DNA of 64,000 nt from Globodera rostochiensis (lineage: Eukaryota > Nematoda > Chromadorea > Rhabditida > Heteroderidae), in NCBI GenBank assembly GCA_018350325.1, contig JAEVLN010000011.1, positions 690,823-754,822 on the forward strand. Reading direction: 5' to 3'. Below are positions 31,723-44,918 of this stretch, piece after piece; position 1 is the stretch's first letter; each line of letters opens with the position of its first letter. A program made the position numbers and the translations under genes. Below the pieces are notes generated by a model that saw only the letters and a list, made by a program, of their open reading frames with translations, had not been told where the DNA came from and did no database searches.

Positions 31723-34700
31723 TGACTTGACCCGCTTTCAAGATTAAAATTTGTAAACCTCTTGTATTATGTAAATTTTATAATCAAAGAATAGTGATTT
31801 TTAATTTATAATTTATCTTTATATTCTTGATTTCTATTTATTTATTTTGAAATCTCTTTTTGTTTTGGGATAAACCATTCGTCTCAAAGTTATATCTATA
31901 TATTTTTTTATTTAAATTTTTTTGTTGTAAAAAAAATTTACTTTTTAATGTTGGTACGAGTAAAGTTCGTTGCTTCGCCGGTTAGCGTTTACCTGGTTTA
32001 TTGATTGATTTTTATTAAAAATTTTGTTTACTAAATTATAAAATTATACTATTTATCTAATAATATGTTGCTATATTTTTTCGTCGATTTAATTAGCTTA
32101 AATTTATTTTTATTATTTTATTTTTAATATTTGGTTATCCGCATTTTAAAATAAATTGCTCGGACGTTCAGCCACGTTTCTCGATTAGATAGATTAAATA
32201 TCCTTGATTTTATTGGGATTACCTCGTTATCTATTTCATATACTTTTCAAGTATGTTCAATGTAAATTTTATTTCGCTAATCTTTTCAGTGCACCAATCA
32301 AAAGATTTAATTATAAAATTATTTGCACTTTTATTCAAAAAGTGCAGTAGGGCCCTTCTTTAAATAGTCGGATGGGAAAAGGGAGGGCTGGGTGGCCCAT
32401 TAATTGACAATTTTGTCAACATTTATTATATTCACATAAAATCGTACAATTCCCTTTAATATTATTCCGTTAGTGTTTAACCATAATTTTTGAATTTTTT
32501 CGTCACATTCTCTCGCTCATTTTGATTATAATATTATTTTAACATTTTTTATTTTATAATTTAACCTGGGTGAACTCTTCGGCGTGTGGCAAAACCCATA
32601 AGTAACACTACCCACATTTGTAAATTGATTACCAACTCTAAAATGTGCTTTGCGTTCAGCTTTTACTGCAAACCAGTTAAAAATTTAAAAAAATTCGATA
32701 AGCAAAAATTTGAATACTTTTCTCATAAATAGAGCAAAATTGGAGCCCTAGTGCAGAATGACAACAAGCACGCAGCGAACAAGAAAAAAATACCGCTACC
32801 TAACTCGGCGGAATCACCGTTATTATGTACTCTAATATTATGCTTTTTATTATACAATATTTTTGCAAAAATAAGATAACAAAAATCGTCATTTTTAAAC
32901 ATTGCTAAATTTGGAATAGTTAAAAAAAGATAAATTAATTTTAAACGATTTATAAAGCAACCTAGTTAATTATATTTAAAATAATTATTACAAACAAAAA
33001 TTGGTAAATGAAAAAATAACTAAGCAAATTTGAAACACGGTAAAGAGTTCGACCAAAAGAGCGAATAACCAAAATCATTTATATTATTTATATACAAATA
33101 ATTTTTGTCTCAAAAAGACAAAATTTAACAATAAGTAAAATGGCCCACTTACAAGATTTTATGGAAGCTGTAAAGTATATAGAGTTAAAAAAAGCATTTT
33201 GCTAGTTTTGAATTAATGCTTAAAAGGCTCTATAAGGCAAAGTATTATTAATGAACGACGATCGACGGCCAACTTGAGAGGAGAATGAAGCGACGACAAA
33301 AAGAACTTGAGTCCAAGGAAAATGTGCAAATTGTTGATTTCAACGAAATTTTAAGTGTGAAAATATAATATTTTTAAATAACTTTCAAAAAAAAGATACT
33401 TTTCCATTTAAATAGAAATTATTTTGATACCAAAACTCATTTACGGCGTATAAAAAAAAGCCCAGAGACTCCGGCCACCACTGCTTGAGAAACCAAAAAA
33501 ACCTTCAGCTGCTAATCAAATTATTTATTTAAAAACGTAATCTTCCAAATGATAAAGCACCAAAAAATAAATTCTACGCCCAGTCCACATTCAACAAATA
33601 ATTCGTAGATGGGCGGGAACCTGATTATCCGGATTATACAAAAAGCCAAAAATGTTGCTAATCAATAATAAAATTGATTTTCAGAACCATTTATAAAAAT
33701 ACTAAATGTATAACTTTAAATATTTGCAAAATAAAATCAAAATATAAATTTTTAATGCTAAAGAATTAAAACATACAACGTTAAAAATAAAAGACTAAAA
33801 AAAGATTATCTAAAGATAACTTTTCTAAAAAACACATTTTCAAAGTGTTTTTACCGCAAATTATTGTGTTTTTGGCGAGTATTGTGTATTTTGATGCAGA
33901 ATAAATAATATAACTTTTGAAACGGCTTTAAGGCTTTTTTGACCCATTATAATAATTTAAGTTACCCGTTCAACTGGCACAAACTAAAACCAAAACCAAA
34001 TAAAAACAACAAAAAAATTAAAAATAAATTGTCAAAACCCGTAAAAATAATAGCAGGTCATAAAAACAAATCAGAAATACACAGTTGCCCGATTATTTTA
34101 AACAATGACGAGCGAATCGCCTAACTTTTTCCTAATTTTTAATTTATGAGTTATCTAAAAAAATAATCACATAAAAACAACACCAAATCTATTTACCAGA
34201 CGATGAGAGAAATTTTTGCATTTTAAATATTAAGAGAAAAAATTAAATGTAAATTTGTCTCAAATTATTGTAATAAAATAAAAAATGTTAATGCTTGTGA
34301 GGATACTTAGAAATTCTGTGCCAGCTTTTTGTATAAAAAACAGTTTTGTTAAATTAAAAATAAATAAAAGTGTTAATTTATTTACATATTTGTTCTTTAA
34401 CTTTTTAATTTGTAATATTGGGGCCGCGCGGTTTTTCAATTTTCTTTATAAAAATTTACTTCATTTTATGAATTAACATGTACAATTCATACTGCATTAA
34501 CGATGAACGAGATGTCGACCGTCGGACGACTCCAGCGAATATAATTGCTTTGTTTACTAATTATTTTTTGTTTTTCTCGCGCAATTGCTTTAATATATTA
34601 TTTCGTTGCTTCCAATAAAATATTTTATAACAATAAATGCTTTCACCTATTATAGTTGTTAATATTTTATTATTGTTTTTTATTTGCGTCATTAAATTAA

Positions 34701-37700
34701 ATAAAGTTTGTAAATATTAAATTTGTAGACCTATTTTAATAATAATGCTTTTTTTTTTAAATTTGAAATATATTTTCTTATTTTAAGAGTTTCAACTTGA
34801 TGTAAACAATTTAATTTTTATTTTTTATATCAATAATAGTTATTTCTGCATATCAATTTTTTATGAAAAAATCAATAAAAATATGGGTATAAACAAAACT
34901 GAAAAAAATAATGCTGAAAGGAATTTAATAAATGTTTGTTAGAGAAATAATCAAGAAATTGAAATATTTAAATAAGTATAAAAAAAATAATAATCAAGCA
35001 ATAACCATTAATTTTTAATTCCTATCGTTTTCTCGATTATTTTGTAAAAACATGCTCGGTGGACTCGAAAAATAAACTCGAATAAAAACGGATTATTTAA
35101 AGAAGCAAATGAATTTGAGGAGTTTATTTTGACACACTGTAAAATTAAATTTTTAATGATCGATGAAATATACCCATGCTTGTGCAACAACCCTACCATA
35201 GAATGATTTTAAGTCGTACTTTTCATTTAAATTCGTATATTTGTGATACGTTTATGACACAGTTGGATAGGACTTGGTTGTAATTCAAGAATTTTTTGTT
35301 TATCATATTTCTTCTGAAGCTAAATGCATTTAATTTTTTGAGATATAAATATGTAATAAAGTATTTTATATCTTTAAATATATCAATTATACTTTCATAT
35401 TGATACTATGTATATTATCATTAACACTACGTAATTTATTAAGCAATAAAATGAAGTAACAAATGAAAAAACGATGCATCCGCACAGTTAACGACTGTTC
35501 AAAAAAATCATTATTCAAATATTAAATAATTCATTCAAAAAAAATATGGAGTTGTCTTTTTTTCTCGTTAAGTATTTAAACTGTGTTGAATTATAAAGCA
35601 TTTTGAATGATTTTATGGACAAAAATACTCTAATTTATTAAATTAATATTTTAATCAGCTGCTTCTATTGCTTCTATAAAATTATCAACTCACAACTTTA
35701 CATTTTTGTCTATCAATCAAATTTGCCAGGCTAACGACGTCCAAGGAAGTGTCCCAACTTTATTCCGTTAACTTCGACGCTAAGGAGGTCATTGTGCGAT
35801 CAAACACCCTATAACAATATCATTTAGGTACATTGATTTTTATAATTTACTTTTATAAAAGATTTTAAATAATTTTGTATTTGATTGCACAATTTAGTAA
35901 TCAATAGGTTGTCAACTGTTTATAATAAATTTATTTGAATTTATTTTATGAACAATTTAAATCTTTGAATTTTTGTTACAAATTAATTTCCCAATGTCCT
36001 TGCACCCGCTTTCTCTAAGAGCTCTTGTGAAACTTCTACATCACTAGGCAAATAAATTCGTTCGTTTTCAAGCATAAAGAAAAAGAGCAAAAATTGGATT
36101 GATAAATTATTTTAAAAATTTTTACTTTTCATTTTCCAGAATGAATTGTAAACAAATTAAATTTTTTATATTTTTTACTTTAGAAATTTTATACATTTAT
36201 TTAATTTAATTTCTATCCAAATTTCAGTTATCTGAGATTTTACTATAATTGATGTTTATTGTCTTTATTCAAAACTCTTCACAGAGCATTTTATTTACGT
36301 AAAATTTATCGTTATAATTTAATAATAATTAATCTATCTTTTACATAACGATGAACGGTTTGCTAAAAACTAAGACTGTTTCGGTTCAATTTCAGAAATA
36401 AGAATTGATAATAAATATATGAAACAAATATCCTTCTGTTTTACAATAGCAAGGCAATGTGTGACAATTTGAATGGATTCCTCATTTATTTATGACGCTT
36501 TAACAATAATAAATATCAATTTTTTATTGAAGAAAAATTATAAAAGTATAATATTTAATAATTGCTAAAATTATTAAATCTAAAAAGTTACAGGCTGTAA
36601 TAATTCGAGAAGCAACCATTGAAAATTACGATTATAAAAAGACTCAAATTTAAAATTAGTATTTTTACTAAACCAGATAACTGTTATTATGTATTTGTGC
36701 ATTTTTGATTTAATGATTTGAAAATTATTTGGAAACATATTTTTTGATTTCTTATACTGCTGCTTAATTAATTATAAACTATTTCTTAACAATTAGCAAT
36801 TATGCGGCGGACCATGAATTAACTGGCGAATCTGGCTAAAAGCAGCACGGCTTTCAAAAGCTTTCGTTGCTAAACATTCTTTCGACCGCGATTTAAGCTT
36901 AAACTAAACCTCGGTCTCTAGTGTTGATAAATTTTGGCTGACATTGGTTTTTATTTTTAGTAACACATAGTTTGGCAAATATTTTATTAAATATATTTTA
37001 ATGCATATTATATTTTATAAATACAAATTAGTTTAGGTATATGCTGTTTTTTATTCTTATAAGGACATTTTCTTAAAATAAATTTTTATAGGGATTTTGT
37101 TTCTATTAAATCTGCTTTTGAATAACAAATTTTTCATTTCCATTATTTATCGTTTCAAACAAAAAACATAACTTTAAGTAGTTAAGAAATCTTTAATTTT
37201 ATAAGAAAATAATTAAGCTTTCTGCATGCCAAAAAATACAATTTTTCAATTGTAGCACAATGTTAATAAGAAGAATAAATAGGTAATATTTGTTTATAAA
37301 AGGTCTCGGTTGGATCGATTTATTATTTTATTGATTTAAAAAATATTTTGCGACACCGGACAAACGAATTTTGGTTGCTCTAATTACCAGCCCAAAGAAC
37401 AACTATAATGTGTTTCGAGTGATTTTGGCGCTGATCATATGATCCATATTTACCGTTACCATTTTAATATTGCCAGTGAAGAATAAAAGAAAACCTGACC
37501 TTTTCAATTAATACAAAGTAAAAAACCTGTTCATATTGTTAAATTTAATTTATGTTAAATAATTATTTCTTCTGTTTAATTTTAATAAAAAATATATATT
37601 AAGTTCTGCTATTTGTTTTTTTGAATAAATATGTTGTATGTGATTTAAAATGAATTATTTTTATTTATTTGTTTTTGTTGTATTTTATTTAAAAATTGTA

Positions 37701-39981
37701 TATTAAGTTTTATTCTCGAAACCGACCGGGGTACGATTAGATTAATTAGGTCATTTGTTTTCTGTTGTTAACTTTTGCAGTATTATTTATACAAAGAGGT
37801 GTTCTAGATTTAGGTTCAAGATTGATTATTTAATAAATAATTGGGTAAGAATTTTTGATATGTTATGTATTAATGCGTGATGTCATAAAAAAATACAATT
37901 TTATAATCTTTCTATCTGTTTGTTTCATAAATTTCTAATATATTCTTTAGACGGGTTTTCTATTTTTTATATTCTATTTAGATTAAAGACATCATTTGTT
38001 TGGTTGAGTTTCTTGTCATGCACAATAAATTAATTTTTTAAATTTCTTTTATGATGTTGGGCAACATATTTATGTGTCTTTGCTCCGAAGTCGATTTAGA
38101 GTATGACCTCGATGCAGATGTTCATCACCGTTGCATATCACTCTCGATTATTAAAAAGTTAGGCACGTAAAATTTTGAGAAAGCAGGGAATAATTACGTA
38201 AAAATACTTTCATTACATTTTTTAAAATTTGAATTTACGCTTTAGATGTTGAAGATGATTTCTTCTCTGTTTATTGTTTAATTAAATTATTTATCTTTTT
38301 TTGGGGTTTTTGATGTGTGTGCAACAGGTTTAAAAAATGTTTAAATGTATTTTCGGGTACTTCACCTATTTGTTTTTCTTTTCGAGGGCCAGAAGATTTT
38401 TCAAAAGCAATCTTTTGTTGCAAAGTGCACTAATCAAGTGTGCGACAACGATCCACAGACTTTTGCTTCTAATAGTATAACAATAAAAATATTCGTTTTA
38501 TTGGTGTATATTCTTTTACAAATTAAAAGCAAGTTGCAAATTTGTATTAATAAACCCATGTTATTTTAAAATTTCAACATTATTGTTAAAAGGCAAAATG
38601 ATGAAAATTTTTATTGTTTCATTGAAATTTAATATACTTCAGTTTACTTATATCAATTTTAATAGTATAAAATAAATTACTTAATGAAATAAAATTAAAT
38701 ATGTTATCTATTAATTTTATCTTTTTTAGTGAACAATCAAAAATGTTACAGATAATTAATATATTTTTTTGTTTAACAAATAATTTTATTTCATTCTGCA
38801 GAAAATTCATTACGATTTATTTTTTGTAATTAGAGTTTGTCTGCTTTTATTTTGGCTACTTTTAATAATTAGTATTTCTGAGTCATTTGCATTTGTTTTG
38901 TATTGTTTCTTTTTATTATATTGGTAGAAGATATATTATATTAACATGTTAATAAATTATTTTAAAACTATTAGAACTAAAGAAGATACATTTTAAAATA
39001 AACATTTGAATAAAATTGTATAAATTGTATTTTATCATATTTAGATTTTTATATTTATTGATATTAAATTATTTTTTTTATAATCATTTGATGACCGCAA
39101 AAATATAAACTTTTTTTGATCTCGCTCATGTCTTTGATTTGTTCTTCGGTGCGTCCTTCTCCTTTGCCGCCGACCATAATTTGCTAAGTTATTAAATCTC
39201 AAACATTACGAGTAGATTTTATTTTTGTGATATATTTTAATAAGGAGTTTTTAAACTGCACCATAAATTAATGCGTCAGTAAACTTATAGAAAAATTCTT
39301 TTCAAACAGCACAAGAGTTTGGATAATAAATTAAAAAATCATTTCACGTTTAATTGAAAGAAGAGCAACAAAACAAATTATTTTGCGGGAAAAAATTAAA
39401 TGATTTGTCAAATCCTTAAAAACCTGCATTAAATAAATGTTCTTTAAAAGTAGGTGGAAACAAATCTCGTGGAGAAGGCATAAAAGTTAGATTTAGTGGA
39501 ACTACCATAAATGATATTAATAAAGAATATTAAAATGAAAAGAGAAAATATTAAAGAAGGATACTTTCAAAAAAAGTACAAAAAAAAAACAAAAACTAAA
39601 GCGTCTTCTTTAATAAAAGCCTTAAAATAATAAAATGATTAAAAAAAGTTGAAAGAATAAAAAATACTACAAATATGTAACTTAAACAAAATAAATTATT
39701 AGATGATTTGCTATTGGACCGGAAAACAATACAACTATAAACTTTAGAGGGGACTTAATTCTATATTGCTATATAGAAAACCCATAAATAATAAACTTTC
39801 TAATAAACTTCCTATATTCCGCGCATGTTTTCACTGATTACGTCTGGACTGAAGTACTAGCAGATCACCCGGCGGACATGGCGATCCAAAATAATGTCAA
39901 TTTAGAAAAAAATTTAAACCTTATGTTTTCTAGATAAAATTTCAAAATATACAAAAAAATAAACTGAATTAAACAAAATAG
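31723..39981. other. AT-rich DNA, nothing definite
   Basis: About 8 kb dominated by A/T runs. GC-normal patches at about 32745-32825, 33240-33300, 35725-35815, 36805-36920, 37330-37440, 38085-38150 and 39120-39180 are each under 120 bp and open in several frames. Open frames at 33939-34124, 34285-34476, 35008-35199, 38345-38569 and 38619-38810 are mostly A/T-driven. No gene, RNA or repeat was identified. Confidence 0.15.
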
Positions 39982-40266
39982 CTAAAATACAATTATTGTA
40001 AGCAACAAGACCAAGCGAGGATCTGGTTGGAAAGCAATGCATGGCCGCCCGCACGAGCATTCGCTGCACAGGAGTTTGACGAGAGTGAGTATTTTTCGTT
40101 CAAATAAATAAATAAAATAATCAGAATCTGATGTAGACGACGTCTTCTCTAATATAAAGTTTAGAGACGTGTCGCAAGGATTAGTATTTATAATAAACGT
40201 ACAAAAAATTGTTAAAATTGTCCAAATTGTATCGGACCGCTGGGAAGCAAATAATTGTATGCGCAT
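39982..40266 (-). CDS. 94-codon open frame, possible exon
   Basis: One of the longer frames outside the LTR element. The GC-normal end (lower coordinates) reads LVKLLCSECSCGRPCIAFQP. There is a Cys-rich CSECSCGRPC cluster. The start codon is ATG near GTATGCGCAT. Much of the middle is S/T/N/D-rich. No family is recognised. Splice signals were not resolved. Confidence 0.25.
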   Translation of the reverse strand: MRIQLFASQRSDTIWTILTIFCTFIINTNPCDTSLNFILEKTSSTSDSDYFIYLFERKILTLVKLLCSECSCGRPCIAFQPDPRLVLLLTIIVF

Positions 40267-42035
40267 TTTTACCGGTTACCCGACCATAAATTCCCAAAGT
40301 TCACGGGCCAGATAACAAGTAATTTGTCATATAAGAGCATAGTGATTTTTTTAAAATTTTATAATCTTTGCATAATAAAATAATATAAATAAAAATTAAA
40401 AATACTAAAATCTATAAGTTTGTAAGTGATAGAAAGTTTAATAAAATATTTAAATAACCGCAAAATATTATTTATTACCGACATAAAATAATTTTACTGA
40501 AAAGCATTAAATGTATCTTAATTTATAATTCTCTAGAAATTCAATTTACGCAAACAAATTTAATTACATATTGATTGTTCTTAATAACGTTGCCCACTTT
40601 CAGATAGTAATGACAAACTTTCATGATTGGAAATTGATTGTAATACGAAAAAATAAAAGAATAAATGTTGGGACAGAATCGTTATCATGACATCTCATGC
40701 GGAGCAAAATAATTAGTGAATTGGATGAAAAATAAAAATTCAGCATTTAATTTTTAAAAAAACACAAAATTAATTTTAATTTTATAGTTTACAAATTGAT
40801 ATGCCCGACAGTGTTTGGGTTTTTCTTGAATAATGTGCGTAAAACGATCTTCCTCGTGATTATAACTTTAGATAATTAAATTGACTATATTTAAATTATG
40901 ATAAGTAACTTTGCATTCAACTTGAATTTTATACGTTTGCGCCCAATAAAATTTTAATGAAAAATGCGATAACTGAACTGACAATTATTAAAACAACAAA
41001 AAGGAATTTAAATGTAATTTACCAATATTTCATAAGCACAAGTCTCGGGTAATTTAAAATTTACAAATTTATCGGTTTTAGAGTGCAATTATAATAAGTT
41101 TCAAATATATAATTAACAGCTAAAAAATAAATTTGAAACCAATGAGTGTTTTAGATTTGTTCCCAGTTCAATGTTTAAATAATGATTAGTGATTTAATAG
41201 AATAAAAGAAAGACTTAAAAATTGACAATTAAACTATATATAACGACGAAAAACCTACCTAAACGAGAAATTAATATTAATTTTAGGAAACTTCCAATAA
41301 AATTATATTACAAAACTTAAGGTATAAAACAACAAATTTAAATTATAATAATAGACTCCATTCATTAACATGAGCAAATTTAATTTTTTTGCATTGCAAT
41401 TACTGTATGTTTATATTGTTTGGTTGAAATAAAATTTATTGATTCAATTTTTTATTTGTTTTATTTAATATAAACGCAAATCTTATTGGGCTTTAACTCC
41501 AGCTTGGTATTTTATATGATAAGATGGGCCACATCGCTTGACACGTAACCAAATTCATTGCAATTTAATTTTTAACGAGTTACAAATAATGGTTTTAACA
41601 ATTTTTTAGAGAATATTTTTTAATTATTTGATTTGCAGTATTATATTTACTAGTGCGCATCTTATCTAACGAATGTACATTTATTTTTAGTTTGGTGCTA
41701 CAAATTTGAAAATGAGAAATCAATTAAAGCCTGTAGTCTTTTTCAAATTTAAGATACATATAATTTTAATTGGCAATCACTATTAAGGAGTTTTATAAAT
41801 TTAAAGAACATTAATCCCTTATGGAAATGAATACTTTCTTTTATTAGAGTGAAAGATTTAAGTTTTGGTTTATCCCTTTCAGTTTAGTAATTTTATTTTT
41901 TTGGCTGAATTAGAGCGTTTGAGTGGTTAAATCCGGTAGCATTTATACAAATACATAAGTAAACCAATTTATATAAAAATCATAAACTATTATTAAATCT
42001 ACATTATAAATTGAGTCAAAAATTCAAAATTTTTT
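40267..42035. other. AT-rich DNA, nothing definite
   Basis: A/T runs with few GC-normal patches. No frame, repeat or RNA recognised. Confidence 0.2.
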
Positions 42036-42198
42036 CCGGCGGCGCCTGTCGGCACCGCCGGGCATCCTCCACTCTCATATAAACTTTTTTCAATTTTCTG
42101 AAATTTCGAAGCAAAATTCGTAATTTTGCCAAAATTTTGGTGAAATTTCTTAACCAAATCTAAAAATTTTTACCGACGGCGCCTGTCGGCACCGTTGG
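42036..42198 (+). repeat. Two direct copies of the GGCGGCGCC-family hairpin
   Basis: CCGGCGGCGCC-TGTC-GGCACCGCCGG (42036-42061) and CCGACGGCGCC-TGTC-GGCACCGTTGG (42173-42198) lie 137 bp apart in the same orientation. Both follow AAAATTTTT and precede a C/T-rich TCCTCC tail. The linker TTTTGGTGAAATTTCTTAAC resembles the linker between the hairpins inside the inner hAT-like element. The second stem has diverged (G-T pairing at its base). Confidence 0.85.
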
Positions 42199-43582
42199 GC
42201 TCTCCTCCCCAAAAATTAAATCGTTGGGGTGCGTATTTGTCATATGAAAAGCCTTTCTCTTAGTTCAGATGTCATTATTTGAATTTACATGCTTCTCTTT
42301 AATTTCAATTTGGATTACATTCATTAAAAATGTTACCTTAAGTTTGATAAATCTTCATATAACTTTTGAATGATATTTTTGTTTGTATCATCGTCCAAAT
42401 TTTAGCCCAATCTTTATGTTTTTGACCAGACCATTCCTCACAGATGGACATAAGTTGTATTAAAAATGTTCCAGGTAAAAATTTTTATAAATTTATAAAA
42501 TTTCAAATATTTTCGATCGCCATCAGCAATAAATTGCTTATAAATTAAAAATCAAATGAGTTTTATCAAATGGAATTATGCCATTTTTCGTTTGTACATA
42601 CTCAGTCTAAATGCATTTTAATAATTTATTTGATAGTTTGTTTTTTTACATTTTTTTATTATTAAATCAATTTTATTTGTCATGATTGCTTTTGTTTTTA
42701 TTTTTGTTTCTTTATTCATATATTTGTACTTTTAATATGCTTTTTTAAATTCATTTTCACGATGTTTATTATTTTTTGATCGGTGAAAATTGATCCGTTC
42801 GGTACATAAAACATTCCGAAATGTAGACTGTTCTGCACTTCCCGGACCACTTGCGAAAGCGCTGTTTGCACAGCCACAAAGCTCGCAATGACTATATGCA
42901 CAGTTGCAGATTCTTTTTTAAATTTAAATTTAACTTTTTAACACATGTTTTTTTTCTTGTTATTCATAATCGTATTAATTTGAATTTTATAAAAAAATAA
43001 TAAAAGTTAGTTTCGTTAAAATTTATTTGAACAATTTCTTGTTCGTATTTTCTTAATGGTTTCATTTGATACATATGATTAGAATCTTCCTTTTATTTTA
43101 TTTGTCATTTTCACTACATAGAATTCATTTTGAAATTTTTAAAGATTAATTTTTATATAAAGACTCTGTAGCCGATAATCGACCTTAAACCAATTTACGA
43201 TGTATTGTATCTCACACTCTGGCAATGTTAAATTTTACTAAATGTTTAAATTATTGTATTAAAATTTTGTGTAATTTTGGAAAAAAAAACAACTTCCTTT
43301 CACTCAAAAAAACTAAAACAAATCCCAACTTTTTTTTGCGGGATATAATCAGAATTTGACTGCAATATTCATATTTGAAAAAGAAACAGCGAAAATAAGC
43401 AAAAGCAAGGAATTCAAAAATCATACAATGTAGAAATTAATAGAAAACAATATTTTGTAGCAATAAAATTATATTTTGACGGGCCAGATTACATTAAAAA
43501 GGAACGTAAATTTAAAAAAACCTTGATTGAAAACAAAACTTAATGATAATAAAACTTAATTGCTAGTTAATAACAACAGTCA
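42199..43582. other. AT-rich DNA, nothing definite
   Basis: A/T runs. A 61-codon minus frame at 42716-42901 begins in a GC-normal patch (reading about FVAVQTALSQVVREVQNS) and could hold an exon fragment, but no boundaries are clear. Confidence 0.18.
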
Positions 43583-43831
43583 ATGTTCTGCTCTGTCCAA
43601 TTCCAAACATATACCTTCTTGATAAAGTCAAATAAATGTATCAACCCGGATATTTTAGTTCAAAAGCAATTAGAAAATGCAAAAATCAAATTAAAAAAAA
43701 CTAAATTTTTGAATAAAGATTCAAAAAAATTAACAAGGTTATCCATCTCGACACAGGTTCTATATGGCAGTCGTTCGTTATGCCGTAAAGATGGTGACCT
43801 ACGATTTTTAGATATGTTGGCGAAAGAGTAA
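43583..43831 (+). CDS. 82-codon open frame, possible exon
   Basis: Starts at ATG and ends at TAA. The middle is K/N-rich, but the last 35 codons are GC-normal and read LSISTQVLYGSRSLCRKDGD then RFLDMLAKE. No domain was recognised. It could be a small gene or a terminal exon. The minus strand of the GC-normal end is also open, which lowers confidence. Confidence 0.28.
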   Translation: MFCSVQFQTYTFLIKSNKCINPDILVQKQLENAKIKLKKTKFLNKDSKKLTRLSISTQVLYGSRSLCRKDGDLRFLDMLAKE

Positions 43832-44605
43832 TTCTTACATTAAGATCAAAAACAAAAATAATCCCTACAAGATAAGAAAAGGTTTATTGACTTTCAAAAA
43901 AAAATTTCAACATTATTAAATACCGACCACAGGTATTAACTAAGACGAAAATTTTCGCGTTTTATGCAAATTTAATGAAATCGCATAAAAAGCTTAAATT
44001 ACGGAGGATAAATTTTAAATTTTAAATAACTTTAATTTAGGCAAGACTTTTGCAAAGTATAAAGCAGTTTCACAGGCAGCTAGCTTTTGGAGAAAGTGGT
44101 GTGCAAGACATTGGGAAATTAATTTGTAACAAAAATTCAATATTTAAAATTTCATAAAATAAATTTAAATAAATTTATTATAAACAGAACAGAATCAGAA
44201 ATCCGAATTCAGGCAAAATTAAAAAAAAAAGATAAAATGATTAGTTTCAATTTAAAAAACTTGATGCATGTCATTTATAATTTAAAATTATGGCCAGTAT
44301 AGTAGATAAAATTAATAATAAATTTAATTTTAGAACAATAAATATTAATTCTTCAATCATTTTGAAAATTAGTTTCAGTTTTAAGATCTTACAGACAAAT
44401 TTATTCAACAATTAGCCTGCATTATTTAATAAATAAATAATAAAAATTTAATCATTAATAATAAGAAAAATAATTAAAATGAATAAATACTCGAAGAGCA
44501 TGATTGCTGGCATATTGTGAAATCAATGCACCGTAAAAAATGTGGACAAAATTGAATGAAAAAAACAAATATAATTAATATATTAAATGGCTGCCCAAAT
44601 AAAAT

Positions 44606-44814
44606 TTGGTGTACTACTGTAAATATTATATTTATAAACTAATTTATACAAAAATAGGTATCATCTATGTGAATAAGAAAACCAAAGGCAAGGCTCAAGG
44701 AGCCTCGGTCCCAATATATGCGCATATGTGTCGAGAAAAGTACGCGCAGATCCGTTGTTTCCCCAATAAAAATTTCATTTTATTTAATTTTGTAATATTT
44801 TATTCTATTTTCAG
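44606..44814. other. Possible upstream exon/intron stretch
   Basis: A GC-normal patch at about 44680-44760 (reading KAQGASVPIYAHMCREKYAQ in one frame) is followed by AT-rich sequence ending in TATTTTCAG at 44806-44814. This is what a short exon plus intron before 44815 would look like. A continuous 111-codon frame runs through both, but it crosses the likely intron. Confidence 0.2.
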
Positions 44815-44918
44815 AACGCACAAATGCAAAAGTCGGTTATTGGCGGCGGACAATAGACTCAAATGCCGATTACTGGAAATGGACAGACGGTGTGGTTGTC
44901 AATATTTTTGGGAGTTAA
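44815..44918 (+). CDS. Possible C-type-lectin-like exon
   Basis: Follows TATTTTCAG, the best acceptor-like sequence in the window. In one phase it reads about 33 codons to TAA, including VGYWRRTIDSNADYWKWTDG. YWKWTDG resembles the W-x-W-x-D-G block of C-type lectin domains. A GT within GACGGTGTGG could instead end the exon right after TDG. Another phase is also open, so family assignment is tentative. Confidence 0.35.
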
